Shown here: in pieces, positions 51,748-60,759 of the stretch
Numbering within the stretch: position 1 is the stretch's first letter
Layout of the letters: every line of letters starts with the position of its first letter
Source: Actinobacteria bacterium UBA4426
Lineage (GTDB): Bacteria > Actinomycetota > Actinomycetes > S36-B12
DNA: 64,000 nucleotides
Reading direction: 5' to 3'
Assembly: GCA_002390705.1 (NCBI GenBank)
Contig: DGQA01000010.1
Span: 1 to 64,000 of the forward strand
The notes under the pieces: generated by a model
What the model was told of the DNA's origin: nothing
The model's input: only the letters and a program-made list of their open reading frames with translations
The model's database searches: none
Made by a program: the position numbers and the translations under genes

Positions 51748-52232
51748 TGATTGCGGATCTTCTGCCAAGCAAATTCAGCTCCAATGCGCTTAAATATTTC
51801 GGAGATCTGTTGATCCGGCTCCAGATCCGGGTTGTCGCAGATCATGGAGAGATCCTGCGATTTGAGTCCAAAGTTCGATAGCAAGTGTAGGTCGCCGACC
51901 GCTTCGAACTCTTCGAAGTCGCCCTCTTCCCAGTCCAAGTCGATGAGGTCGGCGGCGTCTTCGGCTATATCCCAGTCCAGGAGCGCCGCACCATCACTGA
52001 TGACGACCTCGGTCTTCTGGTTGTCGTTCCGGAGTAGAATAAAGAACTCTTCGCCCACCCCTACGGCGGCGTACACTCCGCCTTCACCGGGGTATTGCTT
52101 GCACAATGCCAAAAGGTCATCAAGAACAATGCTGTGCTGCGCCGGAACCGGGATTGAATTCCACACCCCATCTTCGCGCCACAAAATGGCACTGTAATCA
52201 AGGTCCTCTATGCGTACCTGCTCAGTTGCCAT
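51744..52232 (-). CDS. tRNA adenosine deaminase-associated protein
   Basis: 162 aa from the ATG at 52232. Acidic protein (runs such as DLDWEEGDFEEFEAVGD) belonging to the actinobacterial group named for sitting next to tadA; biochemical role unknown. It lies just upstream of tadA with the GTGA overlap, so translation is coupled. No Shine-Dalgarno-like site precedes the start; leaderless translation is plausible. Divergent from upp with 88 bp between starts. Confidence 0.78.
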   Translation of the reverse strand: MATEQVRIEDLDYSAILWREDGVWNSIPVPAQHSIVLDDLLALCKQYPGEGGVYAAVGVGEEFFILLRNDNQKTEVVISDGAALLDWDIAEDAADLIDLDWEEGDFEEFEAVGDLHLLSNFGLKSQDLSMICDNPDLEPDQQISEIFKRIGAEFAWQKIRNQ

Positions 52233-52320
52233 GGCGTAATAGTTGCACGTTTCCCACCCACAGCGCGACCTCGATCCAATATTAGTGAGCGCCTGCAGGC
52301 CTTGCGCTAGTCTTGAGGGC

Positions 52321-52959
52321 ATGCACACTCTTGTCGTTGATCACCCACTCGTTGCCCACAAAATGTCCCGACTTCGCCGTGAAGAGACTTCATCGGCAAC
52401 ATTTCGCCTCCTCGCAGAGGAACTAGTCACCCTGTTGGCCTATGAAGCCACGCGTGGGCTTGAAGTGGGTGAGGTCCCCATTACCACGCCGGTCTCTCCC
52501 ACAGTTGGCCAGGAAATGACCCATCCCTTACCCCTCGTTGTTCCGATTCTGCGCGCTGGTTTGGGCATGCTGAACGGCATGGTCCGCTTAATGCCGACCG
52601 CCGAAGTCGGGTTTCTTGGTCTCGTGCGCGATGAAGAATCTTTAACCGCATCGATTTACGCAGATCGTTTGCCCGACGACATCCATAATCGCCAGGTCTT
52701 CGTACTTGACCCGATGCTGGCAACCGGTGGAACCCTCATTGCAGCGATTGACATCTTACTGGAGCGCGGTGCAAAAGATGTAACCGCGATTTGTTTGCTT
52801 GCCGCGCCAGAAGGTCTCGCGCGGCTTGAACAAGCCTACGGCGCCCGCACTGAAAACGTATCCCTCGTTATTGCCGGACTCGACGAAAAACTTAACGAAA
52901 AAGGCTACATCGTGCCCGGCCTCGGTGATGCTGGAGACCGGCTTTACGGGACCGTCTAG
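52321..52959 (+). CDS. upp: Uracil phosphoribosyltransferase
   Basis: 212 aa from the ATG at 52321, preceded by GAGGG. Salvages uracil to UMP using PRPP. The PRPP loop is VLDPMLATGGT, and the uracil-binding C-terminal segment GYIVPGLGDAGDRLYGT is intact. N-terminal HPLVAHKMSRLR matches the family start. The gene stands alone on the plus strand. Confidence 0.96.
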   Translation: MHTLVVDHPLVAHKMSRLRREETSSATFRLLAEELVTLLAYEATRGLEVGEVPITTPVSPTVGQEMTHPLPLVVPILRAGLGMLNGMVRLMPTAEVGFLGLVRDEESLTASIYADRLPDDIHNRQVFVLDPMLATGGTLIAAIDILLERGAKDVTAICLLAAPEGLARLEQAYGARTENVSLVIAGLDEKLNEKGYIVPGLGDAGDRLYGTV

Positions 52960-52962
52960 TTG

Positions 52963-53240
52963 CTACAGCCCCTGAAGGGAAGAAGTAACTTTCGTCAGTG
53001 AGTCTTTCACATCACCGAATAACAGAGTGGTTTTGGATCAAAAGAACGGCATTCCGTAATTCGGCGCTGTCGTGTCAGTTCTTGCTGCTGGGTTCACCCC
53101 GTCACTAGCTCCAACAACAAACGCCATTTCGGTTGAAGAGAACTCAGGATCGATGTCACCCATTTCTTTCAGACTGCCATAAGGAACATTGGCTTCAGCC
53201 ACTCACACATTCCTGTGACCGGGCAAGCGACCTGCAACCG
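52963..53240 (-). pseudogene. Decayed fragment of a second pntB (domain III)
   Basis: Read on the minus strand from 53240, the frame gives PVAGRLPGHRNV, a TGA stop, then VAEANVPYGSLKEMGDIDPE, FSSTEMAFVVGASDG, VNPAARTDTTAPNYGMPF, and after an in-frame deletion, F, a second TGA, SKTTLLFGDVKDSL and a TAG end. This matches, motif by motif, the NADP-binding domain of transhydrogenase beta (HPVAGRLPGH, LKEM, GANDVVNPAAR, LFGDA). Two stop codons and loss of about 25 residues make it non-functional. It differs from the intact pntB at 40398. It fills the 359-bp gap between upp and the ParA gene; the remaining bases up to 53318 show nothing. Confidence 0.85.
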
Positions 53241-53318
53241 GACGGAGTCTGCGCTGGAAATATCGGCGGCTGGGTCCTCGTTCTGGGGGTTGGCGCCGCT
53301 ACGGCAACTGACAAAGAA

Positions 53319-54107
53319 TTACTTTCGCAATAAAGCCGAAAGGTACTTATCAAAAATCCGAGCAACTTCTCGGCCACCGGGAGTTTTGACTTCATTGACC
53401 GGTGTGCCGAACCCTTCAGCTTGGGTCACCGCGATCCGCTCAGGTAGAAAAGGCTTCAGGATGGCTGCCTTGCCGTATAAAGTGCCCAATTCATTCATGC
53501 GGTACTGGTGCTCTTCAGCGACTGACCGAACCCGGTTCACCACAATTCCCGCGAGTTTCAGACTTGGATTAACGCCCTTACGCATCTCTTCCACTTCATC
53601 GATTGCTCGCTCAACCCCCTGGGCCCCAAAATACGAAGGCGTAGTCACAATCAAAGCCAAGTCCGAGGCCGCGAGCGCTTCTCGCGTGAGTGCACCTAAT
53701 GAGGGTGGGCAGTCAATAAGTACCAGGTCGTATCCATTTAGTTGAGTAAGTGCTTTGGCTAACTTTGGCGTGAAAGCGCTGCCCGGGTGGGTCCAAGAAT
53801 CAAATCTGATCACACTCGGGTGACTTGCCAGCACGTCAACCTCACCTGGACCAATTTCCCAATCACATGGAGTTAATGCGCCCTCGATTTCTGCACGAGT
53901 TGGATGCTCCAACACATTTGCGACCGATGTTTTTGAGGGGTGCGTCCGTAGAATTGACGTTGCATTTCCCTGAGGATCAAGGTCAACGACGAGTGAAGCA
54001 AGACCCCGCGAGGTTGCTGCACCAGCCAACCCGAGCGTCACCGCTGTCTTACCAACCCCACCTTTTAAACTCACAATACTGACTACTGGCATGGCCTCAT
54101 TCTTCAC
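53319..54107 (-). CDS. Orphan ParA-family ATPase
   Basis: 262 aa from the GTG at 54107, behind a strong AGGGGGTG ribosome site. Walker A with signature Lys is SLKGGVGKTAVTLG, followed by VVDLDPQGNATS and IDCPPSLGALTREAL. It is a full ParA/Soj ATPase but has no parB or parS nearby, so it is unlikely to be the chromosome-partition ParA. Divergent from a septum-formation-domain gene (147 bp between starts), which suggests a role in cell division or in placing envelope proteins. A CCTGG-CCAGG hairpin lies in the shared intergenic region. Confidence 0.85.
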   Translation of the reverse strand: MKNEAMPVVSIVSLKGGVGKTAVTLGLAGAATSRGLASLVVDLDPQGNATSILRTHPSKTSVANVLEHPTRAEIEGALTPCDWEIGPGEVDVLASHPSVIRFDSWTHPGSAFTPKLAKALTQLNGYDLVLIDCPPSLGALTREALAASDLALIVTTPSYFGAQGVERAIDEVEEMRKGVNPSLKLAGIVVNRVRSVAEEHQYRMNELGTLYGKAAILKPFLPERIAVTQAEGFGTPVNEVKTPGGREVARIFDKYLSALLRK

Positions 54108-54254
54108 GGTCCACCCCCTTTCTCGCAACTCACCCCACATACACACCACACACCCGATCCCTACAACTACATCCCTGGGCCTCGCCAGGGTTGTTCTGGG
54201 TTTTTGGGAAGCACCCTTGTGAGAAATTATTTGACGGGAAGGTAGTGTAATTTC

Positions 54255-55061
54255 ATGCTTTTCCTTCCCCCCAAGCACACAGCCCTCGCGGCCTGCGCTG
54301 GCCTGATCGCCAGTATTACCGTGACTTCAACCACCCTTCCCGCTAGCCACGCTGCCGAAGTAGGCACTTGTTACACCTATGCCGCGAGCGGAACCAAGGA
54401 CCAAGCAGCTAGCGCACCGGCCGTTGACTGCCGCACACCACATACTGCCCAGACCTACTGGAGTGGCACTTTGCCTGCCAACTTCTCTGTTCCCGAAAAG
54501 GCGAAAGCATCCAGTCGCTTAAAAGCGACCCGCGCCTGCACCTCAAAAAAAATGAATGCTTTTGTGAATTTGGAAAACCGTGAGCTGCCAACCAGATTTC
54601 ACAGCATGCCTGTTTTTCCTACCAGAGTGCAGTGGAACGCCGGCGAGCGCTGGGTTCGGTGTGATGTCGTTTTCCGATCAGGCAAAGCGTACAAAAAACT
54701 CTCGGTACCCATGGCCGAGTTTGCTGCCGTGACCCCCAAGGATCAGCTAAATTTTTGCACGCCCAATGTTCCGGGAAACAGGTCCACGAGCGCCTACCCC
54801 TGCACCAAAGTCAAGAAAAACTGGATCATGGTTCTTGAGCGCGATCTAGGAACACCGACCAAGAAATTTCCAGGATCTCGGACAGTAGAACGGCAAACAA
54901 AAAAGATCTGTGAAAGGGCCGCAAAACCATACGTCACACTTAAAAAGTACTACCCGTGGTGGGCAATCTGGCCGAATTCAACAGGTTGGTCACGCGCGGA
55001 TCGAACAGCCCAGTGCTTCGTTCCCTACAGTGAATTCATTAAGAACACTACTAATCAATAA
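54255..55061 (+). CDS. Secreted protein with septum-formation domains
   Basis: 268 aa. N-terminal signal peptide (KHTALAACAGLIASITVTST, cleavage near SHA-AEV). The mature part has two related units of the Septum_form type: VGTCYTY and VDCRTPHTAQTY in the first, with RWVRCDV, and CTKVKKNW and AQCFVPYS in the second. Six or more paired cysteines suggest disulfides outside the cell. Such proteins are known in actinobacteria and linked by name to septum formation, without firm mechanism. Its 3' end overlaps the convergent ndh gene by 11 bp. Confidence 0.78.
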   Translation: MLFLPPKHTALAACAGLIASITVTSTTLPASHAAEVGTCYTYAASGTKDQAASAPAVDCRTPHTAQTYWSGTLPANFSVPEKAKASSRLKATRACTSKKMNAFVNLENRELPTRFHSMPVFPTRVQWNAGERWVRCDVVFRSGKAYKKLSVPMAEFAAVTPKDQLNFCTPNVPGNRSTSAYPCTKVKKNWIMVLERDLGTPTKKFPGSRTVERQTKKICERAAKPYVTLKKYYPWWAIWPNSTGWSRADRTAQCFVPYSEFIKNTTNQ

Positions 55062-56286
55062 CTGGGCGTTTGGGGCCGATCCCCCACGAAATGTAATTCC
55101 AAAACCAATCAGCGATCACAGATACTCGGTTTCGACCGCCCGCTAAATAGAACACGTGTAGGCCCAACCAGGACAGCCACGCGAGAGTACCGTGCATGGC
55201 TGGCCCACTGGGCAATTCAACAACTGCCCGCCTACGACCGATCGTGGCCATTTGCCCCTTGTCTTTATAGGTAAATGGCTTGGGCTCTTGACCGCCGAGA
55301 ATTTTTTCAATACTCGCCGCTACATACCGCCCCTGCTGCATTGCCACAGAAGCAACCATTGGGAGTGGAGGTTTTCCTTTTGAGGCGACGTGGGCGACAT
55401 CACCCACGACCCACACATTCGACTGAAGGCGCAATGTGTCAGACACCACTAATCTATTTGATCGATCAGTTTCGCCCAAGTCATTCCACTCGGCAGGCGC
55501 GGCGACACCGGCCGCCCAAATAATCGTTCCGGCCGGTAGCACCTCCCCGGACTTCAAGTGAACGTCACTGGGGTACATCCGGTCAACAGCACTATCAACT
55601 TTTACCTGCACCCCGAGGTGCTCTAAGTCTCCTTTTGCCCGACCTGAAGACTTCTCACCAAACGACGGCAGCAATCGAGGACCTGCCTCAACCAAGGTGA
55701 CCGATGCATTCTCAGCGATCTTTGGGAATTCGCGGTGCATACTTTTCTGCAATTCAGCTACGGCCCCCGAGATTTCAACACCGGTAGGGCCTCCGCCCAC
55801 AACAACCACCCACAAAGCTTCTTTGGGCTTTGCGCCTGTCTCAACATCTTCATAGGTTCGCAATAGTCGATTGCGAATAGCACGAGCCTCAAACAAAGAC
55901 TTCATTTGCAGGGCATTTTCTTCGACTCCCGGGAGACCAAAAGTTGTGCCCATGCTCCCCACAGCAAAAACCAGTTGGTCAAAGTACAGGATTCTCCCAT
56001 CTTCCAAGCGAATATTGTTCGCTTGGAAGGAGACTTTAATTACTTCTCCGCGAATAAATTCTACCCCGGGGATTGCCGCGCGAACCGGATAAGCAATGTC
56101 ATCTTCGGGCAGGCCACCGGTCGCCACCTGGTAAAGCAGCGGGGAAAAAAGCTGGTAAGAGTGACGGTCAATAACCGTTATCTCCACGTTCCCTTTCTTG
56201 GCCAATGCAGAAGCGGCTGTTAATCCCCCGAAACCCGCACCCACAATCAGTACTTTTTGTTTAATTTGTTCTGATGCTTGGCTCAA
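55051..56286 (-). CDS. ndh: Type II NADH dehydrogenase (NDH-2)
   Basis: 411 aa flavoenzyme that passes electrons from NADH to the quinone pool without pumping protons. First Rossmann motif KVLIVGAGFGGLTAA (FAD) near the N-terminus, second VVVVGGGPTGVEISG (NADH) at about 160, and the FAD/quinone motif VWVVGDVAH at about 290. The C-terminus has an amphipathic membrane-binding segment (LAWLSWLGLHVFYLAGGRN). Its start overlaps the aldo/keto reductase stop (ATGA), so the pair is an operon. Confidence 0.93.
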   Translation of the reverse strand: MSQASEQIKQKVLIVGAGFGGLTAASALAKKGNVEITVIDRHSYQLFSPLLYQVATGGLPEDDIAYPVRAAIPGVEFIRGEVIKVSFQANNIRLEDGRILYFDQLVFAVGSMGTTFGLPGVEENALQMKSLFEARAIRNRLLRTYEDVETGAKPKEALWVVVVGGGPTGVEISGAVAELQKSMHREFPKIAENASVTLVEAGPRLLPSFGEKSSGRAKGDLEHLGVQVKVDSAVDRMYPSDVHLKSGEVLPAGTIIWAAGVAAPAEWNDLGETDRSNRLVVSDTLRLQSNVWVVGDVAHVASKGKPPLPMVASVAMQQGRYVAASIEKILGGQEPKPFTYKDKGQMATIGRRRAVVELPSGPAMHGTLAWLSWLGLHVFYLAGGRNRVSVIADWFWNYISWGIGPKRPVID

Positions 56287-57239
56287 CGCAGTGGGCTCCT
56301 TAGCTCGGAATCCGGATAGATTGTTTCCCCGAAAGGCTCAGTTGCGCTGAGTCGCTCGAATTGTGAATCTGTGAGTTCGATACTCAGTGAGTGGACAATC
56401 GAATCGATTGTCACCGGCTTTGTGGCACCAGGAATGGGGATGACAACGGGCGAAAGCGTGAGCAACCAGGCCAAGGCGATCTCTTGTGTTGTTGCGCTGT
56501 GTTCGGCGGCAACTGAGGCAAATTCACCAAATTGAGACTCCAGGCTCTTGGCATGATGAGATCCGCCTAGTGGTGACCACGGCAAAAAGGCTATACCAAG
56601 TTCGGTACACCGATCCAAGACTTCCCGATCTTCACGCATACGCGGAGAGAATTCATTTTGTACGGAGACCACACCACCACTGCCCGGCCCCCCCAAGACT
56701 TCGAGTGCAACTTCAAGCTCGGGCAAAGTCGCATTTGAAATTCCCACCTCACGCACCCAGCCCAGATCGCGTAAGGCCGCGATGCCTCGCATTTGGTCGG
56801 TGTAGGTTTCGCGTGGATCGTGTCGGTGGTGTTGGTACAGGCTGATGACGGTTACACCCAGCGCGGCCATGCTGGCCTCACATGCAGCCTTGAGCCCTGA
56901 TGCGCTTCCATCACGCGACCAAGTTTCGCCCTCACCCCTCGTTATGCCGCCTTTTGTCGCCACCACAATATGGGAAGTATCTGCGGGCCCGGAGTACAGT
57001 GATAACGCTTCGCAGACCAGCGCTTCGTTATGTCCCACCGTATCTGCGCTGGGCGCATAAATATTCGCCGAGTCAATGAAAGTAACCCCTAGATCGATTG
57101 CCCGGTGAATCGTTGCAATTGCTTGTTCCCGGTGGTCCAGCATGTCCGCAAAAGACAGTGGCATGGCGCCTAAGCCGACGGCCGACACCTGCCATGGTCC
57201 TAATTGACGCACCGGCAGGGTCGAACTGGCTCCGTTCAT
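56283..57239 (-). CDS. Aldo/keto reductase
   Basis: 318 aa TIM-barrel NADP-dependent oxidoreductase. Family motifs: LGAMPLSFADM, the catalytic DSANIY (Asp, Tyr), AT-KGGITRG (catalytic Lys) and LYQHHRHD (catalytic His), plus PIPGATKP near the end for cofactor binding. The substrate cannot be told. Translationally coupled to ndh (ATGA). Confidence 0.88.
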   Translation of the reverse strand: MNGASSTLPVRQLGPWQVSAVGLGAMPLSFADMLDHREQAIATIHRAIDLGVTFIDSANIYAPSADTVGHNEALVCEALSLYSGPADTSHIVVATKGGITRGEGETWSRDGSASGLKAACEASMAALGVTVISLYQHHRHDPRETYTDQMRGIAALRDLGWVREVGISNATLPELEVALEVLGGPGSGGVVSVQNEFSPRMREDREVLDRCTELGIAFLPWSPLGGSHHAKSLESQFGEFASVAAEHSATTQEIALAWLLTLSPVVIPIPGATKPVTIDSIVHSLSIELTDSQFERLSATEPFGETIYPDSELRSPLR

Positions 57240-57263
57240 GATCCCATTCTATTCCCCGCCAGA

Positions 57264-59078
57264 TTACGAGAGTCCACCCGAAAGCTCGTCCGCTGTCTCG
57301 AGCCACTGCACTTCGATTTTTTCCTTCTTCTCATTTAATGCCCTAAGGTCCTGATCAAGCTGCGCTACGCGCTCAAAATCACTCGTGAACTCGAGCATTT
57401 GGTCATGGATTCCAATAATCTGAGCATCAAGTTTAGAGAGTTGACGCTCCCACTTGTCTGCGAGCTTGCGCAGTTCCCGCTCGCGGGCTGGAGTGAGAAT
57501 GGATTTCCTTCCGCTTTCTTGTTCGACGTTCACATCAGATTTACCCGAGGCGACCGAAAGCATGTTTCTCCGAAACTCCAAATACTGTTCAATGCCGCCA
57601 GGTAGATCCGTAAACGCACGGTCCCCCATCACCGCAACAAAGTTGTCGCATACCCGTTCTAGGAAATACCGATCATGGGAAATGATCAGCAATGTCCCGG
57701 GAAACCCATCGAGTAAGTCTTCCAAAGCAGCCAAAGTTTCCACATCAAAATCATTGGTTGGCTCGTCCAGAACCAAAATATTAGGTTCGGACATCAGGAT
57801 TCGGGTGAGCTCAAGGCGCCTACGCTCGCCGCCAGAGAGCTCTCCCACTCGCGTGAATTGACCATCATGATCAAAACCAAGGCGTTGACACACTTGACTA
57901 GCGCTGAGTTGTTTTCCTTTGCCCAATTCAATGTAGTTGGCAACCTCGGAGACAGTGTCAATTACGGACTTACTCAGATCCAAATCTGCCAGGTTCTGGC
58001 TCAAAACTCCTGGCTTAGCGGTCACGCCCTCAACTCGCTTACCCGCCAGCAGTGGCAATTCACCGAGTATTGACCGAAGAACGGAAGTTTTTCCCGCACC
58101 GTTTGGACCTAGAATTCCAATCCGCGCACCCGGTGCGATATTCCAGGTGATGTGGTCGATGAGGGTTCGAGTATCAAACCCGATTTTAGCGTCATGTAGT
58201 TCAAATACGGTTTTACCCAAACGAGCGCTAGCGAATTCCAATAACTCGACTGCATTGCGCGGTGGCGGTTCGGCGGCGATCAATTCATTGGCTGCGTCGA
58301 TTCGAAATTGGGGTTTTGTAGTTCGCGCTGGCGGACCCCGCCGCAGCCAGGCGAGTTCCTTTCGCATCAAGTTTTGTCTTCGAGCTTCACTCACCGCGTC
58401 CTGGCGCATGCGCTCAGCTTTTGCAAGGACGTATGCGGAATACCCGCCAACGTATTCCTCAACGTTTCCGCCGACCACCTCCCACATGTGATCGCACACT
58501 TCATCCAGAAACCAGCGATCATGTGTCACGGTCACGATTGCAATCTTCGGCCGACCTTTCAGATGAGCCGCAAGCCACGCGATAATCTCAACATCAAGAT
58601 GGTTCGTCGGTTCATCAAGGAAAAGGACATCAACTTCGCGAATGAGTTGTTCTGCCAAATAAGCGCGGCGCCGTTCGCCTCCAGAGAGATCTGAAATCCG
58701 TCGGTCAAGCTGCTCGGACTGGAAACCGCCTAACAGGGCGGTCAAGATTTCCCGCACTGCCGAGTCGCCGGCCCAATCATGTTCGTCGCGATCTCCCAAC
58801 ACGTGGCTACGAATCGTCGCGTGCTCAGCACTGGTCCCCACCTGGTCAAGTTCGCCCACGACCACACTCGCCCCCCGGGTGACTCGGCCTGAGTTAGGTG
58901 GTTCCGCCCCCGCCAGAACCCGGAGCAGGGTGCTTTTGCCGGCACCATTTCGACCTACGACTCCAATGCGTTCCCCCTTGCTCACACCGAGGGAAACATC
59001 GCGAAGTAGTGGGCGCTCCCCAAATGCTTTTGACACGTTCTCGCAACTGAGCAAATTGACTTGTTGGGGGGAGTCCAC
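57264..59078 (-). CDS. ABC-F family ATPase (Uup-like)
   Basis: 604 aa, two ABC domains joined by a linker and no membrane segments. First domain: GRNGAGKSTLL and LSGGERRRAYLAEQ with LDEPTNHLDVE. Second: GPNGAGKTSVL and LSGGERRRLEL with LDEPTNDFDVE. The C-terminal coiled coil (ERELRKLADKWERQL and onward, residues about 530-600) is the Uup-type DNA or ribosome-binding tail. ABC-F proteins act on ribosomes (translation factors or antibiotic protection); Uup affects ribosome assembly and transposon excision. The GTG start is uncertain. Confidence 0.9.
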   Translation of the reverse strand: MDSPQQVNLLSCENVSKAFGERPLLRDVSLGVSKGERIGVVGRNGAGKSTLLRVLAGAEPPNSGRVTRGASVVVGELDQVGTSAEHATIRSHVLGDRDEHDWAGDSAVREILTALLGGFQSEQLDRRISDLSGGERRRAYLAEQLIREVDVLFLDEPTNHLDVEIIAWLAAHLKGRPKIAIVTVTHDRWFLDEVCDHMWEVVGGNVEEYVGGYSAYVLAKAERMRQDAVSEARRQNLMRKELAWLRRGPPARTTKPQFRIDAANELIAAEPPPRNAVELLEFASARLGKTVFELHDAKIGFDTRTLIDHITWNIAPGARIGILGPNGAGKTSVLRSILGELPLLAGKRVEGVTAKPGVLSQNLADLDLSKSVIDTVSEVANYIELGKGKQLSASQVCQRLGFDHDGQFTRVGELSGGERRRLELTRILMSEPNILVLDEPTNDFDVETLAALEDLLDGFPGTLLIISHDRYFLERVCDNFVAVMGDRAFTDLPGGIEQYLEFRRNMLSVASGKSDVNVEQESGRKSILTPARERELRKLADKWERQLSKLDAQIIGIHDQMLEFTSDFERVAQLDQDLRALNEKKEKIEVQWLETADELSGGLS

Positions 59079-59180
59079 CGGGACATCATGCCCATCTGTC
59101 GCGATTGCCTTGCGAGCGGTCCAATTTTAGTGCAGCCTTTCGATCCTGGGTGAAGTAATGGTAGGGGGGTTTGTGCGATT

Positions 59181-60206
59181 ATGCGTGTAGGACTGAAGAA
59201 AAATATGGTCCCAATCTCCGATGAAGTTTTGGTCCCTTCGCTCGGCAATGGAGTGAGTAAGCCCATAACACCGGAGGATGCCGAGAAACTACTCGAATCA
59301 GTCAGAGCGTGTCAATTGCCTGCGGCTGAAAGTGAATTTCACGTCGATTGGATGGGCATCCGCACTCGGATTGGCATGCTACCGTGGGCACCTAGTGAAC
59401 TCGCTGGCATTACCTCAGCAGCACTACCAATTCCGGATGACTCCTATCGATCCGAAGCATCCGAATATGCCGCCCTTGCGCTTGCTCTAGATCGCGCAAT
59501 CGACACCTTGTGCATTGTCGAAGTGGGTGCAGGTTGGGCGCCATGGGTAGTGGCGGGTCTAGCCACTGCCAAGCGAAGGGGCTTGCAAGGCCGCGGTCTA
59601 GCAATTGAGGCTGATCTTACGCATGCGTCTTGGGCTGTAATCCATGCACAAGACAATGGAATTGACGCTGAGCTAATCGAAGGAACCCCAACTGAAATTA
59701 TTGATGCTCTGCGCTCCGCCACCACGGAAATGCAGATCATCCACGCCGCCGGCTGGATGGAGAACACCTTCGTAAGTTTCCCAGACGTATCCTCTGAAGA
59801 CATGGGAGTCGCCGTGTGCACTCTCGGCACCACTGGAACCGACTACCGAGGTGCGCACCTCCCGCATGTCGAAATTCCAGCGATCGCACTCAGCCAAGTT
59901 TTTAGTGCGCTCAACATGCGGATTGATCTATTACATATTGACGTGCAGGGCGTCGAATTTGAGTTAACCTCACAGAACGCTGGGACAATTCAAAGCCACG
60001 CAGTGACCATGGCCATAGGGACACATAGTCGAAAATCTGAAGGGCAGCTTCAGCAGTTTTTCTTGGAAAGAGGGTGGGGGTTGCGAATTGACGAGCCTTG
60101 CACGGCAATTTTCACCATGACCCATCCCACTCTAGCGGGATTCACCGTGCAAGACGGATTTCAATTTTATGAAAATCCATTCTTGCTCGACCAAATCAAA
60201 AGCTAG
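59181..60206 (+). CDS. FkbM-family methyltransferase
   Basis: 341 aa. SAM-binding motif I is VEVGAGWAPWVVA (about 112-124), followed by GLAIEADLTHASW, and the FkbM marker LLHIDVQGVEFEL is at about 245-257. These enzymes O-methylate sugars or other small molecules in surface polysaccharides and natural products. The gene stands alone, with no glycosyltransferases beside it, so the substrate is unknown. The last 11 bp overlap the convergent tetR gene. A G-rich stretch (TAGGGGGG) sits 13 nt upstream of the ATG. Confidence 0.8.
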   Translation: MRVGLKKNMVPISDEVLVPSLGNGVSKPITPEDAEKLLESVRACQLPAAESEFHVDWMGIRTRIGMLPWAPSELAGITSAALPIPDDSYRSEASEYAALALALDRAIDTLCIVEVGAGWAPWVVAGLATAKRRGLQGRGLAIEADLTHASWAVIHAQDNGIDAELIEGTPTEIIDALRSATTEMQIIHAAGWMENTFVSFPDVSSEDMGVAVCTLGTTGTDYRGAHLPHVEIPAIALSQVFSALNMRIDLLHIDVQGVEFELTSQNAGTIQSHAVTMAIGTHSRKSEGQLQQFFLERGWGLRIDEPCTAIFTMTHPTLAGFTVQDGFQFYENPFLLDQIKS

Positions 60207-60726
60207 CCAGACGTGATGCTGTTCGGCTAAACACGGCTTCAAGGACGGCGAGGCCCTCCGTGCTGGCGATTAGACCTAAAGCTGAATTTCGATCCAATGC
60301 CAGGCGCTCCTTCAAGATTTCCACCCAATTGCCTTCAATTTCCCGGGCGATCTCTACAAATGGCTCATTATCTCGTGCGGCTTGAGCCAGAATCTCAAAC
60401 CACAACCCACTCCCGAAAATATCCATACCCCGGGACGCCCGGGCGATGACTTTCGCCAAGTCATGTGGATTGCAAGGCGAAGGGACGTCAATTGAGTCGA
60501 GACGCGAAACGACAATTTCATTAATGTACAACAAGCATTCACGCAATAGTTGGCTGTGATCGGCAAAGTGATGCAGCAATACTCGATGGCTCGTTCCGAC
60601 GCAGGCTGCCAGTGTGCGCAGGGACTGATTCACCCCACCGGCGATCAACTGCTCACTCAGTAATTGAACCAACGTTAATTTTGAGCGAGAAAAGTCTGTT
60701 GATGTAAAAGCAGGTGCCTTCGGCAT
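60196..60726 (-). CDS. TetR-family transcriptional repressor
   Basis: 176 aa. N-terminal helix-turn-helix: GGVNQSLRTLAACVGTSHRVLLHHF, shown in two parts as SLRTLAACVG and TSHRVLLHHF. The C-terminal ligand domain is divergent. It is divergent from the SMR pump, with a perfect palindrome in the 33-bp gap, so it very likely controls itself and the pump and is released by a drug or amine ligand. The start ATG at 60726 lacks a ribosome site, so the message may be leaderless. Confidence 0.85.
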   Translation of the reverse strand: MPKAPAFTSTDFSRSKLTLVQLLSEQLIAGGVNQSLRTLAACVGTSHRVLLHHFADHSQLLRECLLYINEIVVSRLDSIDVPSPCNPHDLAKVIARASRGMDIFGSGLWFEILAQAARDNEPFVEIAREIEGNWVEILKERLALDRNSALGLIASTEGLAVLEAVFSRTASRLASF

Positions 60727-60733
60727 TATTGCT

Positions 60734-60753
60734 AATGTACCACATGGTACATT
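60734..60753. promoter_or_regulatory. TetR operator palindrome
   Basis: AATGTACC-ACAT-GGTACATT, a perfect 8-4-8 palindrome in the 33-bp space between divergent tetR and SMR starts. It ends 6 bp before the SMR start codon, so a bound repressor would cover any start site of a leaderless SMR transcript. Confidence 0.85.
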
Positions 60754-60759
60754 TATTAC

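Noticed and set aside
53319..54107. Chromosome partition parA
   Set aside because: No parB, parS, gidB or rnpA nearby; better described as an orphan ParA.
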